From DATBGO01 sp963840095 (lineage in GTDB: Bacteria; Actinomycetota; Actinomycetes; Streptosporangiales; Streptosporangiaceae), in assembly GCA_963840095.1 (NCBI GenBank), contig CAWIXN010000004.1, positions 62,001 to 126,000 of the forward strand: a DNA stretch of 64,000 nucleotides, given 5' to 3'. This document shows positions 15,735-25,273 of the stretch, in pieces. A program made the position numbers and the translations under genes. Position 1 is the first letter of the stretch; every line of letters starts with the position of its first letter. Under the pieces are notes generated by a model. The model ran no database searches and was not told the DNA's origin. It saw only the letters and a program-made list of their open reading frames with translations.

Positions 15735-16690
15735 TGACTGTCTTTGATCAGGCCACGGCCGTACGGCGGATCGGCGAGGGCCGGTACGAGATGCGGCCTG
15801 ACGTGCGTTTTGCGCTGATCGCGCCGGGCGGCGCCGCGCCGCCGGCGGTCAACGGCGGAGTGCTGATGGCGGCCATGCTGCGGGCCGTGCTCGACACCTC
15901 GCCGCATCCGCACCCGGTGGCGACCAGCGCGCATTTCCTGCGGGTGCCGCTGCTGGCCCCGGCGCAGGTGGATGTGGCCTGGCTGAAGCACGGCGGCACC
16001 GCCGCGACCGCCCGCGCCACGCTGGTCCAGGACTCGCGACCGGTGCTCGACCTGACCGTCACGACCGGGACCCTGCCGGACGCCCCGGCGGCCGCCGGGG
16101 GGCTCGCTCTGGCGGAAGACCGGCTGGTGGCGGCCGGACTGAGCGGGGGACCGGCGAGCGGACAGGTCACGGCGGTCGCTGAGCCGCCGAGGACGGGCGA
16201 CCGGCTGGCCTGGACCGGCGCGCGGCCGGAGCTTCCGCCCATCGAGGAATGCGTGAACCTGGGCCCCTGGCCGGGTACGGTCGGCCCGGACGGGACGGCC
16301 GGGTATGCGGCCCAGGTCGATCTGCGGTTTGATCCCGCGACCGTCGGGTGGCGGCACGGCGTTCCGGCCGGAGTCCCCGAGATGCGCGGCTATTTCCGGC
16401 TGCGCGAGGACCGGGACCCGGACGCGTATCTGCTGGCGCTCGCGGTGGACGGCCTGCCGCCCGTCGTGTTCGGCCTCGGCGCTACCGGCTGGGCCCCAAC
16501 CGTCGAGCTCACCTGGTACATGCGAGCGGTACCGGTGCCCGGGGCGCTGCAGGTCGCGTCGAGGTGCCGGAGTGTCAGCGGTGGATGGTTCGATGAAGAG
16601 GCGGAGGTGTGGGACGCGGCAGGCCGGCTGGTCGCGCAGAGCCGTCAGCTCGCCCGGGTCGGCCGCGGCCCGGTCAAGGGCGGCGCCTGA
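15725..16690 (+). CDS. Acyl-CoA thioesterase-like double hot-dog protein
   Basis: A 321-residue TesB-type protein of two hot-dog folds. Features are NGGVLMAAMLRAVLD, SAHFLRVPLLAPAQVDVAWLKHGGTAATARATLVQ in the first half and LTWYMRAVPVPGALQVASRCRSVSGGWFDEEAEVWDAAGRLVAQSRQLARV (described in pieces) in the second. ATG 15725 overlaps the end of cysM by 10 bases and has GGAAGG 6 nt upstream; the next ATG at 15734 is possible. In mycobacteria this place in the cluster is held by Rv1337 and murI; neither is present here. Confidence 0.75.
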   Translation: MGVMTVFDQATAVRRIGEGRYEMRPDVRFALIAPGGAAPPAVNGGVLMAAMLRAVLDTSPHPHPVATSAHFLRVPLLAPAQVDVAWLKHGGTAATARATLVQDSRPVLDLTVTTGTLPDAPAAAGGLALAEDRLVAAGLSGGPASGQVTAVAEPPRTGDRLAWTGARPELPPIEECVNLGPWPGTVGPDGTAGYAAQVDLRFDPATVGWRHGVPAGVPEMRGYFRLREDRDPDAYLLALAVDGLPPVVFGLGATGWAPTVELTWYMRAVPVPGALQVASRCRSVSGGWFDEEAEVWDAAGRLVAQSRQLARVGRGPVKGGA

Positions 16691-16725
16691 GACGAGCGCG
16701 GGCGGCTGAGACGAGCGCGGGCGGC
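16688..16725. repeat. 19-bp tandem duplication
   Basis: TGAGACGAGCGCGGGCGGC occurs twice head to tail, beginning with the stop codon of the thioesterase gene, followed by a third partial TGAG. It is a simple local duplication between genes. Confidence 0.8.
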
Positions 16726-16748
16726 TGAGGCATCCGGGCCGGGGCGCG

Positions 16749-16754
16749 TACGCT
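16749..16754 (+). promoter_or_regulatory. -10 hexamer TACGCT of the MBL gene
   Basis: TACGCT ends 8 nt before the GTG start; leaderless pattern. Confidence 0.45.
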
Positions 16755-16762
16755 GGGGCACC

Positions 16763-17518
16763 GTGCTGGTTACTATCGTGGGCTGCTCGGGCAGCTTTCC
16801 CGGGCCGGACAGCCCGGCCTCCTGTTACCTGGTGGAAGCGGGCGGGTTCCGGCTGCTCCTCGACCTCGGTAACGGGGCGCTCGGCGCGCTGCAGCGTTAT
16901 GCGGGGCTGTATGACATTGACGCGGTCTGCCTGAGCCACCTGCATGCCGATCACTGCCTGGACCTGTGCTCCTACGCGGTCGCCCGGTATCACCACCCGG
17001 AAGGCCCGCGGCCTGCCATCCCCGTGTACGGCCCGGCGGGTGCCGCCGAGCGGATGATCGCGTGCTACGGCAGCCACGGCAGCCAGGCGATGACCGAGTC
17101 GTTCGCGTTCACCAGGCTGAAGCCGGGCACCATCGACATCGGGCCGCTGCGGGTCACCGCCGACCATGTGAATCACCCGGTCGAGACGTTCGGCTTCCGG
17201 ATCGAGCACGCGGGGCAGGTACTGGCCTACTCGGCGGACACCGGAGAGTGCGATGCGCTCACCGGGCTGGCCCGCGGTGCCGATGTGCTGCTATGCGAGG
17301 CATCCTTCGTCGACGGCCCCGGCCTGCCCGCGAACCTGCACCTGACCGCGCGGCAGGCAGGCCAGCAGGCGGCCAGGGCGGGCGCCGGGCGGCTGGTCCT
17401 CACCCACCTGGTCCCCTGGAATGACCAGCGGATAACGCAGGAACAGGCGGGAACCGGGTTCGAAGGTCCGCTGGTCCTGGCTGCGTCGGGAATGCAACTC
17501 GAAATCGGCCAGCTATGA
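16763..17518 (+). CDS. Metallo-beta-lactamase-fold phosphodiesterase-like hydrolase
   Basis: A 251-residue MBL-fold enzyme with the metal motif SHLHADHCLD (HXHXDH), then further ligands in TADHVNHPVETFG, AYSADTGECDAL and LVLTHLVPW. It is the positional counterpart of Rv1339 of Mycobacterium tuberculosis, just upstream of rph, which has been described as an atypical cyclic-AMP phosphodiesterase; that function is transferred by position and family, not proven here. An epimerase gene separates it from rph in this genome. Confidence 0.85.
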   Translation: MLVTIVGCSGSFPGPDSPASCYLVEAGGFRLLLDLGNGALGALQRYAGLYDIDAVCLSHLHADHCLDLCSYAVARYHHPEGPRPAIPVYGPAGAAERMIACYGSHGSQAMTESFAFTRLKPGTIDIGPLRVTADHVNHPVETFGFRIEHAGQVLAYSADTGECDALTGLARGADVLLCEASFVDGPGLPANLHLTARQAGQQAARAGAGRLVLTHLVPWNDQRITQEQAGTGFEGPLVLAASGMQLEIGQL

Positions 17519-17632
17519 ATTAATGCGTTTATTACCCGGTCTTGACCTTTCCCTCCCGGCTTTTTACCAGCCGCTAAGAAACGGCCCGGCCAGTGGCGCG
17601 CCTCCCGCGGCGCCCGGGGCCCGGCGCGCCCC

Positions 17633-17638
17633 TAAACT
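17633..17638 (+). promoter_or_regulatory. -10 hexamer TAAACT of the epimerase gene
   Basis: TAAACT ends 7 nt before the ATG in an otherwise GC-rich stretch, making it one of the clearest leaderless promoters in the window. Confidence 0.55.
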
Positions 17639-17645
17639 ATTCAAG

Positions 17646-18584
17646 ATGCGCGTACTCGTTACCGGCGGTGCCGGTTTTATTGGCTCGCACCTCACCGATG
17701 CCCTGCTGGCCCGGGGCGATGAGGTGTCGGTGATCGACGACTTGTCCTGCGGCCGGGCCAGCCGCCTCGATGAGCGGGTCGGGCTGCACAAGCTGAGCGT
17801 CACCGACGCCGGGCCCCTCGCCGCGGTCGTCGAGCAGGAGCAGCCCGAGCTGATCTGCCATCTGGCCGCGCAGATTGACGTGCGGATGTCGGTGACCGCG
17901 CCCGCGAAGGACGCGCAGACCAACATCGTCGGCACCGTCAACGTCCTGGAGGCGGCCCGCGCGGGCGGCGTGCGCGTGCTCTTCTGCTCCACCGGGGGCG
18001 CGCTGTACGGCACCGACGCGCCGATCCCATCGCTTGAGGATGTGCTGCCGCTGCCGGAGTCCCCGTACGGCGTGGCAAAGTACTGCGCCGAGCAGTACGT
18101 CGACCTCTACAACCGGCTGCACCAGACCAGGCACGCGGTGCTGAGGCTGGCCAACGTGTTCGGCCCGCGGCAGGACCCGTCCGGCGAGGCCGGGGTGGTG
18201 CCGATCTTCTGCGGGCGGGTGCTGGCCGGCCAGCAGCCGGTCATCTACGGCGACGGCACCCAGACCAGGGATTACGTGTATGTCGGCGATGTGGTCGCCG
18301 CATTCCTGGCCGCGGCCGACGGTGGCCGCCCTGGGACCTGGAACATCGGGACCGGGATCGAGGTCAGCGTCCTCGAGCTGGCCGCGATGATCGGCGAGGC
18401 CGCCGGGCGCACCGTGGAGCCCGTGTTCGCGCCGCGCCGGTCCGGGGAGCTGCAGCGCAGCGCGCTGGCAGTCGAGCGGGCCAAGATCGACCTGGGCTGG
18501 CAGGCCCGCACCGGGCTCGTTGACGGGGTGCGCGCGGTTTATGGGTGGATCGAGGCGGGCGCTCCGGACCGGGCTGGGTACTGA
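17646..18584 (+). CDS. NAD-dependent epimerase/dehydratase (GalE-like SDR)
   Basis: Extended short-chain dehydrogenase, 312 residues, probably acting on a nucleotide sugar. The Rossmann motif VTGGAGFIGSHL opens the protein; NAD contact VIDDLSCGRASRL follows; the catalytic Ser-Tyr-Lys set is in FCSTGGALYG and SPYGVAKYCAEQ. RDYVYVGDVVAAFLAA is the usual substrate-binding segment. Closest in style to UDP-glucose 4-epimerases, but the substrate is not certain. It interrupts the usual MBL-rph adjacency and has its own leaderless promoter. Confidence 0.87.
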   Translation: MRVLVTGGAGFIGSHLTDALLARGDEVSVIDDLSCGRASRLDERVGLHKLSVTDAGPLAAVVEQEQPELICHLAAQIDVRMSVTAPAKDAQTNIVGTVNVLEAARAGGVRVLFCSTGGALYGTDAPIPSLEDVLPLPESPYGVAKYCAEQYVDLYNRLHQTRHAVLRLANVFGPRQDPSGEAGVVPIFCGRVLAGQQPVIYGDGTQTRDYVYVGDVVAAFLAAADGGRPGTWNIGTGIEVSVLELAAMIGEAAGRTVEPVFAPRRSGELQRSALAVERAKIDLGWQARTGLVDGVRAVYGWIEAGAPDRAGY

Positions 18585-18607
18585 CCTGAGTGCGCTACGG
18601 GCCCCGC

Positions 18608-18613
18608 TAGGCT
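18608..18613 (+). promoter_or_regulatory. -10 hexamer TAGGCT of rph
   Basis: TAGGCT ends 6 nt before the rph ATG; leaderless pattern. Confidence 0.5.
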
Positions 18614-18619
18614 GGCGGG

Positions 18620-19339
18620 ATGGTGCGACCGGATGGGCGCGAGCCCGATCAGCTGCGCGAGGTAAGGATCACCAGGGGCTGGCTCGATCACGCGGAGGGA
18701 TCGGTGCTGGTCGAGTTCGGCGCCACCCGGGTGCTGTGCGCGGCCAGCGTGACCGAGGAACTGCCGCGCTGGCGCCGGGGGAGCGGGCTCGGCTGGGTCA
18801 CCGCCGAGTACGCGATGCTGCCCCGCTCCACCAACACGCGCAGCGACCGCGAGTCGGTCAAGGGTCGGCTGGGCGGCCGGACCCAGGAGATCTCCAGGCT
18901 GGTCGGCAGGTCCCTGCGGGCCTGCATCGACCCCAAGGCGCTCGGCGACAACACGATCATCATCGACTGCGACGTACTGCAGGCCGACGGTGGTACCCGC
19001 ACCGCCGCGGTCACCGGCGGGTACATCGCGCTTGCCGACGCGATCGCCTGGCTGCGCGGCCGGGGCCGGTGCAAGGGCGCTCCGCTGGTCGCATCGGTGT
19101 CAGCGGTCAGCGTCGGGATCATCGACGGGCAGCCGAGGCTTGACCTCTGCTACGCCGAGGACGTGGCCGCCGACACTGACATGAACGTGGTGTGCACGGG
19201 CGACGGGAGCTTCGTGGAGGTCCAGGGCACCGCCGAGCGTGAGCCGTTCGGCCGCGACCTGCTCGACGAGCTGCTCGACCTGGCCGTGCTGGGCTGCGGC
19301 GAGCTGAGCAGGCTGCAGGCGCAGGCACTAGCCGGATGA
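18620..19339 (+). CDS. rph: Ribonuclease PH
   Basis: Phosphorolytic 3' exoribonuclease that trims tRNA precursors. The 239 residues match the family: RITRGWLDHAEGSVLVEFGATRVLC, the RNA-binding TAEYAMLPRSTNTRSDRES, GRTQEISRLVGRSLRACID and LDLCYAEDVAADTDMNVV. Normal length. Its stop codon overlaps the ATG used for rdgB (ATGA), the standard rph-rdgB coupling. Confidence 0.95.
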   Translation: MVRPDGREPDQLREVRITRGWLDHAEGSVLVEFGATRVLCAASVTEELPRWRRGSGLGWVTAEYAMLPRSTNTRSDRESVKGRLGGRTQEISRLVGRSLRACIDPKALGDNTIIIDCDVLQADGGTRTAAVTGGYIALADAIAWLRGRGRCKGAPLVASVSAVSVGIIDGQPRLDLCYAEDVAADTDMNVVCTGDGSFVEVQGTAEREPFGRDLLDELLDLAVLGCGELSRLQAQALAG

Positions 19340-19961
19340 CCGGGCCGGCCCCGCGCCGCCGCGGCTGCTGCTCGCGACCGGCAATCAGGGCAAGCTGGCC
19401 GAGCTGGCCCGGATCCTGGCCGCGGGCCGGGTCAGCGTCACCCTGGTCGGGCTCGGCGAGTTTCCCGGTGCGCCCGATGTCCGCGAGACCGGGGCCACTT
19501 TCGCCGAGAATGCGCTGCTCAAGGGCAGGGAGATGGCGGCGTTCAGCGGACTGCCCACCGTGGCCGAGGATTCCGGGCTGTGCGTCGACGCGATGAACGG
19601 AATGCCCGGCGTACTGTCAGCCCGCTGGTCCGGCCAGCACGGCGACGACGCGGCCAACCTCGAGCTGCTGCTCGCGCAGCTCGAAGACGTGCCCGAGGCC
19701 AGGCGGGGGGCGCATTTCACCTGTGCCGCCGCCCTGGTGCTGCCGGGCGGCCGGGAACATGTCAGCGAGGGCACTGTGCACGGGCGGCTGATCCGGGAGC
19801 GGCGGGGCAGCAACGGGTTCGGTTATGACCCGATCTTCGTTCCCGACTCGGCAGAGCTGACCACGGCCGAGATGAGCTCTGAGGCGAAGGACGCGATCAG
19901 CCATCGCGGCCGGGCGATGCGCGGGCTGGCCCCGGTGATCGCCGCTCTGGTCGGCGCCTAA
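19336..19961 (+). pseudogene. rdgB: RdgB/HAM1 dITP/XTP pyrophosphatase, apparent frameshift near the start
   Basis: House-cleaning enzyme that hydrolyses dITP, XTP and related nucleotides. The expected ATG overlaps the rph stop, but the family motif LLLATGNQGKLAELARIL lies in a different frame, open from 19332 with no ATG, GTG or TTG before 19533. One base lost or two gained in the run between about 19345 and 19362 explains this. After the break the protein is normal: GATFAENALLKGREMA, VAEDSGLCVDAMNG, RRGSNGFGYDPIF and AKDAISHRGRAMRGL. It could be a sequencing error, a CTG start or real damage; an assembly error is most likely because the rest is intact. Confidence 0.85.
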
Positions 19962-20076
19962 CAAGCTGCCTGCGAGCGGCACGTCCGATTCCGGCCCGCA
20001 GGCGCCCGCCCGCCGTGCGCACTTCCGGCGCCCGGCGGACGGTCCAGCGGGCTGCGGCCCTGGCTGGTGGCTCGGG

Positions 20077-20994
20077 TCAGAGGATGCCGCCGCCGTTTGA
20101 CCCGCTGCCGCCCAGCAGATTCTGCGAGAGCGGTGCCACCTGGCTCGCGGGCGGCGGCGTGACGTTGACGGGCTGGTTGATGGCGACGATGTTGACCGTG
20201 GTGTTGATGGTCGCGCCGTTCAAGTGCTCGACCTCGACGATCCGCCGCACCTGGTGCGGTCCGTCGATCCATACCGTGAACAGCACGTCACCGGAGAGCG
20301 AGTTGAGCTCTGAGCCCATCAGCTTGCGCAGGCTGGGGGAGAGCGCGGGGAGGGCGGTCTGCGCAGTGTAGGAGCCGGTGTAGCGGGTGGTCTGGACGCC
20401 GTCGATCACCTGCGTCCCGGTAGCGCGGACGTTCTTCGAGACCGCAAAGATCCGCGTCTGGTCGAACGGGTTGCCGTTCTGCAAGCCCTGGAGGAGCGCG
20501 CCGAAGCTGCTGCCCAGCTTGCCTGACAGTTGCGCGAAAGTGATCTTGAGCCAGGGCTTGCCGGTCAGCTCGGAGATCCCGGGGACCTGCACGTAGACGG
20601 CCTTGCTGCCGAGGATCTCATCGACCGGGATGACCTTGCCGCCGGCCGTGATGCTCAGCTTGGCGTTCATCAGCAGCGACGGCTTCACCTGTAGCTGCAG
20701 GCTGCCTGCCGTGGTGACCGTGGTGGGGCCCGATACCTTCACGGTCATGGTCGCGGCGGCCGAATTGACCTTCTGTGACGTGCTGGCGGCCATATTGATC
20801 GCCTGCTGAGGATTGGCCGGTTTGGCCGCGGCCGGGGTTTTGGCGGAGGTATTGCCTGAGCCGCACCCTGCGACCAGCATGACGGCGGCGGCGCACAGGC
20901 CGGCCGAGGCGGTAAGCCGGGAAAACTTGCGGTGGTGCCTGGGTTGGCCCGGGCATGAACTGCTCGGGCCCGAATGGGCGGCAAACGGATTCAT
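20077..20994 (-). CDS. LppX/LprAFG-like lipoprotein
   Basis: A secreted lipid-anchored protein of 305 residues. The signal peptide ends in a lipobox LVAGC (Cys about residue 42), followed by a Ser/Thr/Ala-rich spacer and a beta-rich domain (VNSAAATMTVKVSG, KPWLKITFAQL, TTRYTGSYTAQTALPAL, DVLFTVWIDGPHQVRRIVEVEH) typical of LppX/LprG-type proteins that bind lipids in mycobacteria. ATG 20994 is supported by TAGCGT 7 nt upstream. The ligand is unknown. It is divergent from bcp. Confidence 0.8.
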   Translation of the reverse strand: MNPFAAHSGPSSSCPGQPRHHRKFSRLTASAGLCAAAVMLVAGCGSGNTSAKTPAAAKPANPQQAINMAASTSQKVNSAAATMTVKVSGPTTVTTAGSLQLQVKPSLLMNAKLSITAGGKVIPVDEILGSKAVYVQVPGISELTGKPWLKITFAQLSGKLGSSFGALLQGLQNGNPFDQTRIFAVSKNVRATGTQVIDGVQTTRYTGSYTAQTALPALSPSLRKLMGSELNSLSGDVLFTVWIDGPHQVRRIVEVEHLNGATINTTVNIVAINQPVNVTPPPASQVAPLSQNLLGGSGSNGGGIL

Positions 20995-21001
20995 GGTTAC
21001 C

Positions 21002-21007
21002 ACGCTA
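21002..21007 (-). promoter_or_regulatory. -10 hexamer TAGCGT of the lipoprotein gene
   Basis: TAGCGT ends 7 nt before the ATG; leaderless pattern. Confidence 0.45.
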
Positions 21008-21115
21008 GCCGGGCCGCAGGCCCTTAAGCGCCACCGCACCCCTGCGCGGGTTGCCGTGACACCCGGGCAGCCCGGTACGGTAGTGGGCGATCGCTGTTCG
21101 TCGGAGGGAGCCCAG

Positions 21116-21583
21116 GTGACCGGCAGATTGGCGCCAGGTGACGCTGCGCCCGACTTCACGCTCTCCGATGACGGCGGGCAGCAGGTCAGCCTGTCGTCGC
21201 TGCGTGGTCAGCGGGTGATCATCTACTTCTACCCGGCGGCGATGACGCCGGGCTGCACGAGGCAGGCGTGCGACTTCTCCGCCAATAAGGCCGACCTGGC
21301 GGACGCGGGTTTCACGGTGCTCGGGATCTCTCCCGACAGCCCGGCCAAGCTGGCGAAGTTCCGGGCGGCCGAGGGCCTGACCTTCCCGCTGCTTTCCGAC
21401 CCCGGCCGTGAGGTGCTCAAGGCCTACGGGGCGTTCGGGGAGAAGATGATGTACGGGAAGACGACGCTCGGCGTGATCAGGTCCACCTTCGTGATCGACC
21501 CGGATGGGAAGGTCGAGCACGCCTACTACGGGGTCAAGGCCGCCGGGCACGTCGCGAGGCTCCGCAAGGATCTGGGCATCTGA
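21116..21583 (+). CDS. bcp: Thioredoxin-dependent peroxiredoxin (Bcp family)
   Basis: Reduces peroxides with a Cys pair. The 155-residue protein has IIYFYPAAMTPGCTRQACDF, which holds the peroxidatic Cys and a second Cys five residues later (the alpha2-type arrangement), then GFTVLGISPDSPAKLAKF and FPLLSDPGREVLKAYGAFG. GTG 21116 is preceded by a strong GGAGGGAG. The longer frame running back to 20813 is the complement of the lipoprotein gene. Confidence 0.93.
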   Translation: MTGRLAPGDAAPDFTLSDDGGQQVSLSSLRGQRVIIYFYPAAMTPGCTRQACDFSANKADLADAGFTVLGISPDSPAKLAKFRAAEGLTFPLLSDPGREVLKAYGAFGEKMMYGKTTLGVIRSTFVIDPDGKVEHAYYGVKAAGHVARLRKDLGI

Positions 21584-21614
21584 GCGCGGCGCAGCCTGCC
21601 GATACCCCTCTCCA

Positions 21615-21687
21615 GGGGCCGTAGCCCAACGGCAGAGGCACAGGACTTAGGATCCTGCCAGTGTGGGTTCGAATCCCACCGGCCCCA
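21615..21687 (+). tRNA. tRNA with anticodon UAG (tRNA-Leu by anticodon), short variable loop
   Basis: A complete 73-nt cloverleaf: acceptor GGGGCCG pairs perfectly with CGGCCCC; D arm GCC...GGC; anticodon stem CAGGA/TCCTG closing the loop CTTAGGA, with anticodon TAG at 21648-21650; variable loop CCAGT of five bases; T arm GTGGG TTCGAAT CCCAC; discriminator A; CCA not encoded. By anticodon it reads CUA (Leu), but bacterial tRNA-Leu is class II with a long variable arm, while this one is class I. The amino acid it carries is therefore uncertain. Confidence 0.88.
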
Positions 21688-21808
21688 CTAGTAACTAATC
21701 CAGGCAGATTACGAACCGCGGGCGCGAGTGACGGGACGCGGAAGGTGGGCCGGATGGCCTGGCGACTGTCGACCTCGATGCCCTCGATGATGTCACCGAG
21801 GGCCTCGG

Positions 21809-24190
<2,382 letters not shown>

Positions 24191-24297
24191 GCTTATCGTG
24201 TCTCCATCTGGTAGGCGGGCCCGCCTTCGCGGTCTGGTTCAGCGTCGCCTGGCTCGCCGGGGTGCGCGACGAACCGGTCGGGCTGCCGGGTCGGCAC

Positions 24298-24654
24298 TCA
24301 TCGGTCCTGAAGCAACCCGAGGACGTTGCCGTCGGGGTCGGTGACGGTGGCCACCAGGCGGCCGCCACCGACGTCGCGCGCGGGTTCCTTCACGGTGGCG
24401 CCCGCGGCGGTCACCTCGGCCAGCTTCGCCTCGATGTCCGGCACGTGCCAGTAGGCCACCGGTGAGGTCATGCCCTGCGGTCCGCCGCCCGGCACCAGCC
24501 CGATGTGCTGGCCCGCGGCCTCGAAGCCGACGTAGTAGGACTCGTCGGTCTGCGGCGATACGCCGAGCAGAGCGGTGTATACCGCCTTGGCCGTTGCCAG
24601 GTCGGACACGGGATGCAGCACGGTCTTGATTCCCTGGGTGGAAGAGTCGGTCAT
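24298..24654 (-). CDS. VOC (glyoxalase/bleomycin-resistance) family protein
   Basis: A 118-residue single-domain VOC protein with beta-alpha-beta-beta-beta units: TVLHPVSDLATAKAVYTALLGV, YYVGFEAAGQHIGLVPG, VAYWHVPDIEAKLAEVTAAGATV and LVATVTDPDGNVLGLLQ. The metal-site His and Glu positions are partly changed, so it may bind rather than transform a ligand. ATG 24654 is preferred over GTG 24660 because AGGAG lies at the right distance. It is followed by the UvrA-like gene. Confidence 0.85.
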   Translation of the reverse strand: MTDSSTQGIKTVLHPVSDLATAKAVYTALLGVSPQTDESYYVGFEAAGQHIGLVPGGGPQGMTSPVAYWHVPDIEAKLAEVTAAGATVKEPARDVGGGRLVATVTDPDGNVLGLLQDR

Positions 24655-24681
24655 GGTCACTCCTGAAGTCGTGGATCACAT

Positions 24682-24936
24682 TTACCGTGACCACGCTAGG
24701 TGCGGCTCGGTGCCCGGCGCTTCTCGATTCCTGATCGGTCTAGCAATGACGGACAGCGAAGGCCCGGTGCTCAGCCGGTCCGCCAGCGACGTCGCGGAAT
24801 ACAGGAACTCCAGGTCGACGACCGGGCAGGTCGCGATCACGCCCGCGGTGAGCTGGTCCGACCATGCCTGACGCAGCTTGTCCTGCAGGATCCGGAACAC
24901 CCCCGAGGTGTCAATCAGGTACAGGGCGGGGGTCAC
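24682..24936 (-). pseudogene. Truncated PIN-domain (VapC-like) remnant
   Basis: The first 55 residues match the start of a VapC PIN nuclease: YLIDTSGVFRIL with the first catalytic Asp, AWSDQLTAGVIATCPVVDLEFLYSATSLADR with the conserved Glu. A normal protein would continue for another 70-80 residues with two more acidic residues, but here the sequence turns into unrelated Arg/Pro-rich coding. No antitoxin gene is recognisable upstream. It is probably a decayed toxin gene. Confidence 0.6.
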
Positions 24937-24966
24937 CTGCGGTAGGCCGCCTTGTTGCCGCTCCAT

Positions 24967-25273
24967 CTGCGGACCGCGGCGCCGATACTCCGGGCATCAC
25001 GGCGTACAGCGGTCCGGGCGGCCTGCCGCCCTCCTTCGACACCGGCCTGATCTGGCTCTGAGCAGCTTTAATCATTCAATTATGGAAATATCATGACACT
25101 ACCGAACATTGGCGGACGGATCACTGTCTATTATCGCCGGACGCTATTGCTAATAATAATCCGTTCTGGAATGCTTCTGAGGTCGATAAGTGGCACACGG
25201 TGTCTGGAGCCAATACGGAATCTCCGTGCCGGGGCCGGTGCCCGCTGTGGGGGAAAGGGGAGGCGGCCAAGTG
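24967..25273. other. Gene-free stretch with an AT-rich patch upstream of the S53 peptidase
   Basis: No coding region is supported. Bases about 25060-25185 are far richer in A/T than the surroundings (for example GCTAATAATAATCCG), as expected for a promoter region, but no convincing paired -35/-10 stands out. GGGGAGG at 25256 is the ribosome site of the next gene. Confidence 0.5.
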
